From contig SBFI01000206.1 of the NCBI GenBank assembly GCA_006227875.1, forward strand, positions 1-15,020: DNA of 15,020 bases. The letters run 5' to 3'. Position 1 is the first letter of the stretch; each line of letters begins with the position of its first letter. The DNA comes from Acidobacteriota bacterium. Its GTDB lineage: Bacteria > Acidobacteriota > Thermoanaerobaculia > Multivoradales > JAHEKO01. The position numbers and the translations under genes are program-made. The notes beneath the pieces were generated by a model. It ran no database searches. It was not told the origin of the DNA and worked only from the letters and a program-made list of their open reading frames with translations. This document shows positions 7,663 through 14,424 of this stretch, piece by piece.

Positions 7663-8229
7663 AGCGACGCCCACCTCGACTACAGCTACTTCGGTTGGGG
7701 TTACTGGTCGCACGCGGGCTACTTCATGTCGGGCAACATCCGCGACGGCTTCCTGCGCGGTGAGGACGTCATCCAGGTAGGCATGGGGTCCTGGAGCTAC
7801 GGCGAGAAGTACTACCAACAGGCCCGGGACGACGGCACCACCATCTACCACATGAATGAGATCCAGCGCGACGGCTTCAAGGCGGTGATGGACAAGGTCC
7901 TCGCCAGGCTCGAAGGCAAGGACCTGGTCTACATCACCCTCGACATCGATGTCCTCGACATGGCCTATGTGCCGGCCACCAACTCCAGCGAGCCTACCGG
8001 GCTGACTCCCCACGAGTTCCTGCCGCAGCTGCGCCGGCTCTGTGCCGCCAAGTGGATCGTCGGGGCCGACTTCGTCGAGTACAACCCGTATCTGGACAAC
8101 AACGGGATGCAGAGCGCGCGCATGGTGCGCCACCTGGCCCTGGCGTGCCTCGGTGGGATCGCCATGAACGCACTGGAGATGGATCCCGAGTATGTCCAGC
8201 CACAGGTCACGGGCGAGCTGAACAGGTAA
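7663..8229 (+). pseudogene. Ureohydrolase (arginase/agmatinase family), N-terminal half deleted
   Basis: Reading from the edge of fragment B, the frame begins SDAHLDYSYFGWGYWSH and continues for 188 codons to TAA. It is a member of the arginase/agmatinase/guanidinase superfamily, binuclear metal enzymes that release urea from guanidino compounds. The metal-site Asp, His and Asp of DAHLDY and the DID of YITLDIDVLD are present, as is the EPTGLTPHE segment. The first metal ligand (the His of a GGDHS motif) and everything before it are gone, so the product cannot be active. The breakpoint lies within the HFDAH motif itself. It is a distant paralogue of the intact gene at 11514. Before the deletion it probably led the cluster that starts at 8352. 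Confidence 0.85.
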
Positions 8230-8351
8230 GCGGCATTCGCCTGCAATTGCTCGACAATTCCTGAAAGGGCTGGGTGACGTGCGCCAACCACCACCAGCTT
8301 GAACCGGCGAGATCTTCAGCTCTGGTAGGGTAGCCGGCCGGAGATTCTCCC

Positions 8352-9200
8352 ATGGAGGAAAAGAGAGGCCAGAGAAAGCTTGGGTCGGTAGTCCGGCAGC
8401 ATCCCCTCGTCCTCTTTCTCATTCTCGGCGCACTCCTCTACGGTGTCTGGGCACCGCTGGCGCCGCCCGAGCGCGAAATCGTCCGTATCGAAGCCACGGT
8501 GCTGCGAGCCCTCGAGCAGCAGCAGGAGGACCTTCTGGGCCGGCCGCTGACCGACGAAGAGAAAGACGATATCCGAGAGAGCTACATCGACGATGAGGTC
8601 CTGCTGCGCGAGGCCATCGAGCGCGGGCTGCAGTGGAGCGATTTCCGGGTCCGTCAGCGGCTGACCCGGATAATGCGGGGTGCACTGACCGAAACCGTGG
8701 CCGACCCCTCGGTGGCCCAGCTCCAGGCCTATTTTCGCGACAACATCGACCGATACTCGAGCCCCGAGTCGACGTCTCTCGAGCAGGTGTTTTTTCCCTG
8801 GGGGGAGGAGGTGACCGAGAAGGGACTCGACGAGGTGCTTACGGCACTCCGAGCCGGCGCCGACCCCGAGCAGTATGGCTCACCCTCGATGTTGGCGCCC
8901 CGTCGTATGCCCCGCCAGACCCGGGCTTCACTGGTACGCGTCTTTGGCGCCGACTTTGCCAACGCCTTCAAGCGCCTCGAGGAGGGGGAGTGGCACGGCC
9001 CTCTGGAGTCGGTGCAAGGTGTTCATCTGCTGCGAGTGACCGAGCGGCACCCTCCCGAGGTGGCAGTGTTCGAGAACGTCGAGCACTACCTGCGCCAGGA
9101 ATGGCTGATGGAGAAGACCCGCGAGCTCCAGCAGGAGGGAGTCGACGAGATCCGGTCCAGGTACCGGATCGAGCTCGTCGAGGAGTCGGCCGCGGAGTGA
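8352..9200 (+). CDS. Membrane-anchored parvulin-type peptidyl-prolyl isomerase (PpiC/SurA-like)
   Basis: This 282-residue protein has a single N-terminal membrane segment (HPLVLFLILGALLYGVW, about residues 17-33), so the bulk should face the periplasm. A SurA-N-like helical part (RPLTDEEKDDIRESYIDDEV, LLREAIERGL) is followed by a parvulin domain from about residue 135 (STSLEQVFFPWGE, then GEWHGPLESVQGVHLLRVTE). A long C-terminal helix comes last. It would catalyse cis-trans isomerisation of X-Pro bonds and assist folding of exported or membrane proteins. The parvulin core is diverged, so the chaperone role may outweigh catalysis. A GGAG lies about 8 bases before the ATG, within a small inverted repeat (GGAGATTCTCC). 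The stop overlaps the next gene's GTG by four bases (GTGA), so the two are translationally coupled and likely act together. Confidence 0.85.
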   Translation: MEEKRGQRKLGSVVRQHPLVLFLILGALLYGVWAPLAPPEREIVRIEATVLRALEQQQEDLLGRPLTDEEKDDIRESYIDDEVLLREAIERGLQWSDFRVRQRLTRIMRGALTETVADPSVAQLQAYFRDNIDRYSSPESTSLEQVFFPWGEEVTEKGLDEVLTALRAGADPEQYGSPSMLAPRRMPRQTRASLVRVFGADFANAFKRLEEGEWHGPLESVQGVHLLRVTERHPPEVAVFENVEHYLRQEWLMEKTRELQQEGVDEIRSRYRIELVEESAAE

Positions 9201-11410
9201 TCTCCCTGCGAAGCCGGCTCGGCTGCTTCCTCGCCGTTCTCTTTCTGGCAACCGTTCAGCCCTCCATCGCCGACGACGTGGGCATCACCTCGGCCCGTCT
9301 GATCGAGTTGGGCGAGGGTGGCTACGCGCTCGAGGCGGATATCTCGCCTCGGATGGTCGCCGCGCTGCGGCCGCCGGTGGTTCCCGGCCGATTCACCCTG
9401 GCCGAGCGGCCGACCTACCGGCGGGTAGGGGTCGGGCTCGTCGTGCGCTACGAATTCGGCGGCTCCGAGCAGCCGCTCCAAGCCGGTGACGCGCTGCTTC
9501 TGCCCTGGGCCCGTTCAGCGGTGCTGCTCACGGCCCGCTGGCGCAACGGCACCGTGCAGCGGGCGATGTTTCCCCGCCGGGTGGTGTCCATCCCGATCCC
9601 CATCGAAGTGCTCAAGCCCGTTGAGCGCACGGCGGTCGAGGTGGCGCGCCAGCACTTCGGCCTCGGCTTCGAGCGGCTCCAGTGGATGGCCCTCCGGGCC
9701 CTTCTGGCGCTGGGTATCGTCTCGGTCGCCGGTGGCACCCGTCGAGCCTTTCGGCTCCTCCTCGTCTATGCCGGAGGACACGCCCTGGCCATGGTCGGGG
9801 TGGACTTAGGGGTGCCTCCCCAGCCCCCGGAGCTGGCCGCGGCCGGATTGGGCATCGCCGCGGCGTTGCTCGCCGGATCGGCACTGCGAGATGAAGAAGA
9901 AGTGCGTCTCTGGCCCTTGATTCTGGCGGCGGGTGGGGTCGATGGCCTGGGGATGGCCGACGTCCTCTCGGTCTCGGGTCTCGACCCGGGGAATGTGGTC
10001 CCCGCCCTCTTTGGCACCCTGGTGGGGATCGATCTCGCACTCCTCGCCTTCACCTTGTTCGCCGCCGTGCTCTGGCGACGGGTGCCGGCCGGTCGCCTGG
10101 CCGATGGCGTGACCGTAGGCCTCGGCGGCCTCGCCGCCGCGGGTGTCATTGCCGCGGTCTCCACGGGATTCTCGGCCACGGCCGAAGCCGGGATCGACCC
10201 GGCCGACCGTATGGCCGCCGCCCGCTACGACCTCAGATCCGGCACAGGTGCCGGGGGTGGAGCGGGCCGGGCCACACCGCCACCCCGCCGCCTGGAAGAG
10301 TCGGCCATGATCTTTCTCACCATCGAGCCGCAGGAGGTGCGGGTGGAGGTGCTGCTCAGCCTGCAGGACTTTCTCGAGCCGCTGCGGATCGACGGTGGAC
10401 CCGGCAGCGTGGCGCCGCCGGAAGTTCAGGGTGAGATCGCGGCCCGTGCACGACGGATGGTCGCCGGAACCATCGAGCTGGCGATCGACGGGCGCGAGGC
10501 GGTGCCGCTGCTCGCGCGCACCGACTTTGTCAGCGTGGCGGCCACCGGGGTGACGACGCGCAGGGAGCCGGTGCCCGAGCCCTTGGACACCGCTGTTCTG
10601 GGCGTCTCCCTGGTCTACGGCGTCGATCGACCGCCTTCGGGGGTCACCGCCGGCTGGCAGGTCTTTCCAACCCCGACCTCGGTCGTGCCCGCGGTCTGGA
10701 CCGACCCCACCGGCTCGGAGCGCGTGACGCTGACTCCTGAGCAACCGGTCCTCGCGTGGGCGAACGACCTGTCGAGCTTCGGGACCCCACCGATCGAGGC
10801 GGTCGCGGTACGGGCACCGCGGTGGCCCCTGTCCTCGATGGTGCTTGTCGGTTTGGCCCTGGCGGCCGGGGTCGGCTCGGTGCAACGTCGTTGGGGCGGC
10901 CCGGCCCTGGCAGTCGCCGTGGTGGCCGTGAGCGTGGCCGCCACCCTCTATCCGTTCGTGCGTACTGAGGTCGCCCTACCTGGACTGGCAGGCTGGGCCC
11001 CTTCCCGCAGCGAGGCCGCCGAGATCGTGGACGGCCTGCTCACCAATGTCTACCGCTCCTTCGATTTGCGGGATGAAGAGGCCATCTACGACCGCCTGGA
11101 GGTCAGCGTCACCGGCGACCAGCTGGCCGAGGTCTATCTCGAGAATCGCCGCGCCCTGGAGCTCGAGAACCGCGGCGGCGCCCGCGCCCGGGTCGACGAG
11201 GTCGAGATCCTCGAGGTGCCATCGGTGCGCCGCGACGGCGAGGGGGGCTTTCGGGTGGTGGCGACCTGGAAGGTCTCCGGATCGGTTAACCACTTTGGAC
11301 ACGTCCACTACCGGCAGAACCGCTACGACGCCGCCCTCGATCTCATAGCCGTCGACGGCAGCTGGAAGATCCGCGGCATCGAGCTGCTCGACGAGAGACG
11401 GCTGCTGTAG
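9197..11410 (+). CDS. HupE/UreJ-like multi-domain membrane protein
   Basis: The start is the GTG of the GTGA overlap with the PPIase gene, giving 737 residues. Residues 1-25 are a signal peptide (CFLAVLFLATVQPSIA). Residues 26-145 are a beta-rich periplasmic domain. Residues 150-345 hold six or seven membrane segments laid out like HupE/UreJ proteins: FGLGFERLQWMALRALLALG, VYAGGHALAMVGVDLGV, GGVDGLGMADVL. A second soluble domain (about 350-540), two membrane segments (about 546-590) and a C-terminal domain (about 605-737, SEAAEIVDGLLTNVYRSFDL to NHFGHVHYRQNRYDAAL) follow. HupE/UreJ proteins are linked to nickel supply for hydrogenase and urease. Here most of the histidines typical of that family are replaced (ER for EH, VDGLG for VHGLG), so metal transport is doubtful. 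The neighbouring metal-dependent ureohydrolase is suggestive only. The fold assignment is moderately sure; the function is open. Confidence 0.72.
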   Translation: MISLRSRLGCFLAVLFLATVQPSIADDVGITSARLIELGEGGYALEADISPRMVAALRPPVVPGRFTLAERPTYRRVGVGLVVRYEFGGSEQPLQAGDALLLPWARSAVLLTARWRNGTVQRAMFPRRVVSIPIPIEVLKPVERTAVEVARQHFGLGFERLQWMALRALLALGIVSVAGGTRRAFRLLLVYAGGHALAMVGVDLGVPPQPPELAAAGLGIAAALLAGSALRDEEEVRLWPLILAAGGVDGLGMADVLSVSGLDPGNVVPALFGTLVGIDLALLAFTLFAAVLWRRVPAGRLADGVTVGLGGLAAAGVIAAVSTGFSATAEAGIDPADRMAAARYDLRSGTGAGGGAGRATPPPRRLEESAMIFLTIEPQEVRVEVLLSLQDFLEPLRIDGGPGSVAPPEVQGEIAARARRMVAGTIELAIDGREAVPLLARTDFVSVAATGVTTRREPVPEPLDTAVLGVSLVYGVDRPPSGVTAGWQVFPTPTSVVPAVWTDPTGSERVTLTPEQPVLAWANDLSSFGTPPIEAVAVRAPRWPLSSMVLVGLALAAGVGSVQRRWGGPALAVAVVAVSVAATLYPFVRTEVALPGLAGWAPSRSEAAEIVDGLLTNVYRSFDLRDEEAIYDRLEVSVTGDQLAEVYLENRRALELENRGGARARVDEVEILEVPSVRRDGEGGFRVVATWKVSGSVNHFGHVHYRQNRYDAALDLIAVDGSWKIRGIELLDERRLL

Positions 11411-11438
11411 AACATCCTCGCCGCGCGTTGGTGCGCAG

Positions 11439-11467
11439 TAGACCAAGCCAGCTCGCCCGAATAGAAT
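11439..11467 (+). promoter_or_regulatory. Candidate sigma-70 promoter of the intact ureohydrolase gene
   Basis: TAGACC (11439-11444) and TAGAAT (11462-11467) are separated by 17 bases, with 4 of 6 and 5 of 6 matches to the TTGACA/TATAAT consensus. The predicted transcript starts near 11474, about 40 bases before the ATG. The region is locally AT-rich in a GC-rich setting. It would allow transcription independent of the PPIase-HupE pair. Confidence 0.35.
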
Positions 11468-11483
11468 AGGCGATCTTTTCGCC
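11453..11483 (+). promoter_or_regulatory. Two overlapping short hairpins before the ureohydrolase gene
   Basis: GGCGA (11469-11473) can pair with TCGCC upstream (11453-11457) or with TCGCC downstream (11479-11483). The pairings exclude each other. The stems are only 5 base pairs, and the second has a T-rich loop (TCTTT), so it is too weak to call a terminator. It may act as an operator-like repeat or be chance. Confidence 0.25.
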
Positions 11484-11513
11484 GAGAACAGGAAGGTTCA
11501 AAAGGAGATAGCC

Positions 11514-12785
11514 ATGAGGAAGATTGGACTCTCGATCTGTATGCTGCTGATCGCAGGCCTCGCCCAGGCGCCGGTCTGCCATGCGCAGTTCGTCGACGAT
11601 ACGCCGGACGGTCCCGGTGAGTCCGCGCCGGCCCCACCAGGGGTCGAGCCGGTCATCCCCTTGAACAGGGAAGACCCTACCTACGACCTCTGGAAGCTTC
11701 GTCGTGACGACCTCAGTGAGGGCCGGGAGCCCGGCCCGATCAATGTCCAGCGATTTCCAGGTGGCTTCGGCTGGAACGGTATCCCGACCTTCTTCAGGCT
11801 GCCCATCGCCCTGGTGCCGGAAGATCTGGTCGCCGGCAAGGTCGATGTCGCGATGATCGGCGCCTACACCGATATGGGGAGCGGTCAGCGTGGCGCCTCC
11901 CGCGGGCCCGGTGCGCTGCGGCTCTCCGATGCCGAGTATGTGGGGTGGGGGGCCTTCACCATGTCGCACATGCACACACTGGTGAATCCGTTCGAGGATT
12001 TGACGATCGTCGACTACGGTGATGCTCCGGTCGACCCACTGAGCACCGAACGCTCGATGGAGGCGATCCGGGAGATCGTCCGCGAGATCACCGAGACCAC
12101 CCATTCCGACGGCCAGCACGTCATCCCATTCATCATCGGTGGCGATCACTCGCTCTCCTACCCGAACATCGCTGCTCTGGCCGACGTCTACGGCAAAGGC
12201 AATGTCGGCGTGATTCACTTCGACGCCCACTACGATGCCACCATGATGATGGGTCATCTGATCACGCACGGTGCCTGGGTGAAGCGCCTCATCGTCGAGG
12301 GCCACGTGCCGGGGAAGAACTACATCCAGGTGGCGCTACGCGGTTACTATCCCGACAAAGATTCGTTCGAGTGGATGCGCCGAGAGGGCTTCCGGTATCA
12401 CCCGATGGCCGAGGTCGAGCGCCGGGGCTGGGACGCGGTCATGGAGGACGTCATCAAGGAGGCCAAGGACGGCCCCGAGTATCTCTTCATCTCGTTCGAC
12501 ATCGACGCCATCGATCCGGCCTACATGCCGGGCACCGGTACCCCCGAGCCGGCGGGGCTGACCACCCGCGAGGCCTTCCCGCTGATGCGGCGGCTGTGCG
12601 CCGAATCGAACGTCGTCGGCGTCGATGTCGTCGAGCTGGCCCCGGCCCGTGATCCCGGCTACACCACGGTCCACAACACCAATCGGCTGGTGCGCGAATG
12701 CCTGACCGGATTGGCGATGCGCAAGAAAGGGATCACCGAGGAGCACTACCTGAGCCCGTTGACGGTGGACGATGGCAGGGACTAG
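11514..12785 (+). CDS. Exported ureohydrolase (arginase/agmatinase/guanidinase family)
   Basis: This 423-residue protein has a good Shine-Dalgarno (AAGGAG, 6 bases before the ATG). All metal ligands of the family can be seen: His212 (GGDHS), Asp237, His239 and Asp241 (HFDAHYD), and Asp329 and Asp331 (SFDIDAID). The segment GTGTPEPAGLTTREA is the substrate-side loop of agmatinase-like enzymes. The enzyme should hydrolyse a guanidino group to urea plus an amine; the substrate (agmatine, guanidine, guanidinobutyrate or other) cannot be read from sequence. The first 25 residues (MRKIGLSICMLLIAGLAQAP ending VCHAQ) are a clear signal peptide, unusual in a family that is mostly cytoplasmic. A Pro-rich linker follows. 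The total is about 100 residues longer than typical members because of this N-terminal part. The neighbours are the HupE-like gene upstream (103 bases) and a barrel protein downstream (46 bases). Confidence 0.92.
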   Translation: MRKIGLSICMLLIAGLAQAPVCHAQFVDDTPDGPGESAPAPPGVEPVIPLNREDPTYDLWKLRRDDLSEGREPGPINVQRFPGGFGWNGIPTFFRLPIALVPEDLVAGKVDVAMIGAYTDMGSGQRGASRGPGALRLSDAEYVGWGAFTMSHMHTLVNPFEDLTIVDYGDAPVDPLSTERSMEAIREIVREITETTHSDGQHVIPFIIGGDHSLSYPNIAALADVYGKGNVGVIHFDAHYDATMMMGHLITHGAWVKRLIVEGHVPGKNYIQVALRGYYPDKDSFEWMRREGFRYHPMAEVERRGWDAVMEDVIKEAKDGPEYLFISFDIDAIDPAYMPGTGTPEPAGLTTREAFPLMRRLCAESNVVGVDVVELAPARDPGYTTVHNTNRLVRECLTGLAMRKKGITEEHYLSPLTVDDGRD

Positions 12786-12831
12786 CAGCGGTCCATGCAC
12801 TCCAAGGGCAAGTGAGGACTGGAGGAGCTTG

Positions 12832-13326
12832 ATGCCAAGACGATTGCTGTGGCTTCCAGTTGGCGTGGTGCTGGCCTTTCTGGCCTTTGTGCCGTCCGTG
12901 ACCCGGGCGGCGGGCGGTCACGACAAGAACCACCCCCACCACCTGGGCCTTCTAGCCGGCTGGGCCACCGAGTCGAAGGAGGGGCGAGCCGACGAGAACG
13001 GCTTCGCCCTCGGTCTCGAGTACGAGTACCGGTTCCACAAGAAGTGGGGTGCGGGTGTTGCCCTCGAAGCGCTCGGTCAGGACACGGTCCGCAACTGGCT
13101 CCTGGTCTTTCCGGTGAGCCTCCATCCGGGCGGGAATTGGCGACTCATAGCCGGGCCAGGGATCGAGTCCACACCCAAGAAGGACAAGTTCGCCCTTCGC
13201 TTTGGGGTCGGCTACCACATCGGGCTGGGCGACAACTGGAGCCTGAACCCCGAGGCCTTCCTCGACCTGATCGAGACCGGGGAGAACACTTGGGTCCTTG
13301 GTCTCGCTCTCGGCTACGCCTTCTGA
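12832..13326 (+). CDS. Small outer-membrane beta-barrel-type protein with His-rich N-terminus
   Basis: I chose the ATG at 12832 because GGAGGAG lies 4 bases upstream and a signal peptide starts right there (PRRLLWLPVGVVLAFLAFVP, then SVTRA). The 164-residue product then shows amphipathic beta strands with aromatic ends: FALGLEYEYRFHKKWGAGVA, WLLVFPVSLHPGGNWRLIAG, FALRFGVGYHIGLGDNWSLN, and a final strand WVLGLALGYAF ending in Phe. A C-terminal Phe is typical of outer-membrane proteins recognised by the BAM machinery. The mature N-terminus HDKNHPHH could bind a metal ion. About eight strands would fit an OmpA/OmpW-sized barrel. It follows the secreted ureohydrolase in the same direction, so co-expression is likely. 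A role as porin or binding partner is inference. Confidence 0.75.
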   Translation: MPRRLLWLPVGVVLAFLAFVPSVTRAAGGHDKNHPHHLGLLAGWATESKEGRADENGFALGLEYEYRFHKKWGAGVALEALGQDTVRNWLLVFPVSLHPGGNWRLIAGPGIESTPKKDKFALRFGVGYHIGLGDNWSLNPEAFLDLIETGENTWVLGLALGYAF

Positions 13327-13359
13327 GGTCCGGCTACTCCGCCGAGCCAGGAGGTCATG

Positions 13360-13458
13360 ATGAGGGTCAACTCTCGACTCACCGGAGGGGAAGAGATTAC
13401 CGTGCGCGCAGGATCGAATATTCGATCTTGCCGGCTTCGCGGTACCCCTGCCAGGTGA
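13360..13458 (+). CDS. Possible short peptide or truncated gene start
   Basis: AGGAGG (13349-13354) stands 5 bases before ATG at 13360 (another ATG is at 13357). The frame reads MRVNSRLTGGEEITVRAG and ends after 32 codons at TGA 13456-13458. The second half runs over the 3' end of the minus-strand remnant at 13397-13602. There is no recognisable motif. The strong ribosome-binding site is the only support, so it may be the start of a lost gene. Confidence 0.2.
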   Translation: MRVNSRLTGGEEITVRAGSNIRSCRLRGTPAR

Positions 13459-13602
13459 ACTCGAAGAATGGCTCGGAGTACTCGGTGCGAGTCCACCTCG
13501 CTTGTTTGAATCTCTTTGGCGCTTCCCGCAGGAAATCCGAGTAGGGAACGAGGACGAGTATCTGCTCGAGTCGCCTCGGGAATCGCCGCCGGTTCACCAC
13601 GT
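13397..13602 (-). pseudogene. C-terminal remnant of an unknown protein, cut by IS91-like fragment C
   Basis: The minus-strand frame reads NRRRFPRRLEQILVLVPYSD, FLREAPKRFKQARWTRTEYS, EPFFEFTWQGYREAGKIEYS and ends ILRAR before a TAA at 13399-13397. The aromatic, basic composition and even codon use look like real protein. Its 5' part stops exactly where transposase sequence begins (13603), so about 67 C-terminal residues remain. I do not recognise the family. The arrangement mirrors the truncated gene at 3841-4488 beside fragment A. Confidence 0.5.
13412..13427. repeat. 16-bp perfect palindrome
   Basis: GATCGAATATTCGATC is a perfect inverted repeat with no spacer, AT-rich at its centre in a GC-rich region. 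It lies inside the 3' end of the truncated minus-strand frame (the KIEYSI codons). It could be a dimeric-regulator site or a by-product of coding. Confidence 0.4.
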
Positions 13603-14029
13603 AAGCTGTCATCAGAAGCGGGAGCTGCTCTGGGTGGCCTGGGCAGAGCAGGAACTGCTCGAGGACACCCCCCACCGTCAGGTGGTCTTCACTATCCCCA
13701 AACGGCTGGGAATCTTCTTCCGCTACGACCGCAAGTTGCTAGGCGAGCTCGCCGCCTGCGCCTGGCGGGCTCTCGAGCTCTACTTCCATATCTCCTTCGA
13801 CGGCACTGAGCTGACGCCCGGCGCTGTGGGCTTCCTCCAGACCTCTGGCGAGCTGCTCAACTTCCACCCGCATATCCACATTCTCATGACCGACGGCAGC
13901 TTCCGCCCCGATGGAAGCTTCCTCCGCCTGCCACGCTTCAACTCCCGCCACCGTCAGCTGGGATGTGCTGGAATTCATCGCCCGCGTCGTCGATCACATC
14001 CCCGAGCCTTCCCAAGCAGGACTCGTGCG
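13603..14029 (+). mobile_element. IS91-like element, fragment C (internally deleted transposase)
   Basis: It starts at the same transposase position as fragment A (SCHQKRELLWVAWAEQ) and runs through PHRQVVFTIPKRLGIFFRYD and the HUH motif NFHPHIHILMTDG to FNSRH at about 13950. It then jumps directly to WDVLEFIARVVDHIPEPSQ (13959 onward). The jump removes about 90 or more residues, including the catalytic Tyr region. The junction CCCGCCACC resembles the CCGCCGCC that precedes WDVLEF in fragment B, so a deletion between short repeats is likely. Similarity fades after about 14020-14030. The last ~50 bp are repeated in fragment D at 14926. It is non-functional. The closing frame is shifted relative to the first part. 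Confidence 0.85.
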
Positions 14030-14076
14030 CAGCCCCTGGGAGTGACCGGGATCGACTAGAATGCTCGTCGAAGCCC

Positions 14077-14424
14077 ATGAGAAGAGCTACTGAATCGGAT
14101 CCCGTGACACTGGACGAACTCCGGCAGATGGCCGCAGGCCGGTTCGGAGATATGGTCAAGGGAGTCGTCGATCTTCAGCGTGGCATCGTCCTGCTCGACG
14201 CCGACATGCACGCGGATCAAGAGGCCGAGCTACTGGCCGAAGGGGCAAGACAAGAGGATCTGTGGGGGATCAACCTCTATCCGGATCTCGCTGAGGAGGA
14301 GTGGCTGGAGTTCGACTCCATGATCAACTTGCGGCCCTCGTTCGGCAATCGGTCCCGTGGCGTCGACGATCCCTTGAAGCGGGCCGCCATAGCAGACGTC
14401 GTCGGGAGGGCAGTCCGACGGTGA
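14077..14424 (+). CDS. DUF5674-like small protein, first gene of a coupled pair
   Basis: This 115-residue protein has MVKGVVDLQRGIVLLDADMH, ADQEAELLAEGARQEDLWGI, NLYPDLAEEEWLEFDSMINL and RPSFGNRSRGVDDP. I recognise this as the DUF5674 pattern (FGDMVK, LHADEE-like, QEDLWGINLYP, EFDSMINxRPSxGNRSRGV) from memory. Family members have no known function. The ATG at 14077 gives an N-terminus of the length I recall for the family; the GTG at 14104 (VTLDELRQM) is the alternative. Neither has a clear Shine-Dalgarno, perhaps because the upstream region was replaced when fragment C came to lie there. The stop overlaps the next gene's GTG by four bases. Many conserved acidic residues plus Arg and Asn suggest an enzyme or nucleic-acid role, but that is speculation. 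Confidence 0.75.
   Translation: MRRATESDPVTLDELRQMAAGRFGDMVKGVVDLQRGIVLLDADMHADQEAELLAEGARQEDLWGINLYPDLAEEEWLEFDSMINLRPSFGNRSRGVDDPLKRAAIADVVGRAVRR

Noticed and set aside
7480..8133. Minus-strand frame of 217 codons across fragment B and the ureohydrolase remnant
   Set aside because: It joins antisense of the ureohydrolase to an out-of-frame reading of the transposase segment, with no coherent protein.
8633..9196. N-terminal extension of the HupE-like frame up to 8633
   Set aside because: This part overlaps the well-supported PPIase gene. The GTG at 9197 has the 4-bp overlap and is followed directly by a signal peptide.
9612..10885. Long minus-strand frames opposite the HupE-like gene
   Set aside because: The composition is Arg/Pro/Gly-rich without motifs. 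The plus strand carries a signal peptide, membrane segments and coupling to the PPIase gene.
12336..12800. Minus-strand frame opposite the intact ureohydrolase
   Set aside because: It is a shadow frame. The plus strand holds all six metal ligands and a good ribosome-binding site.
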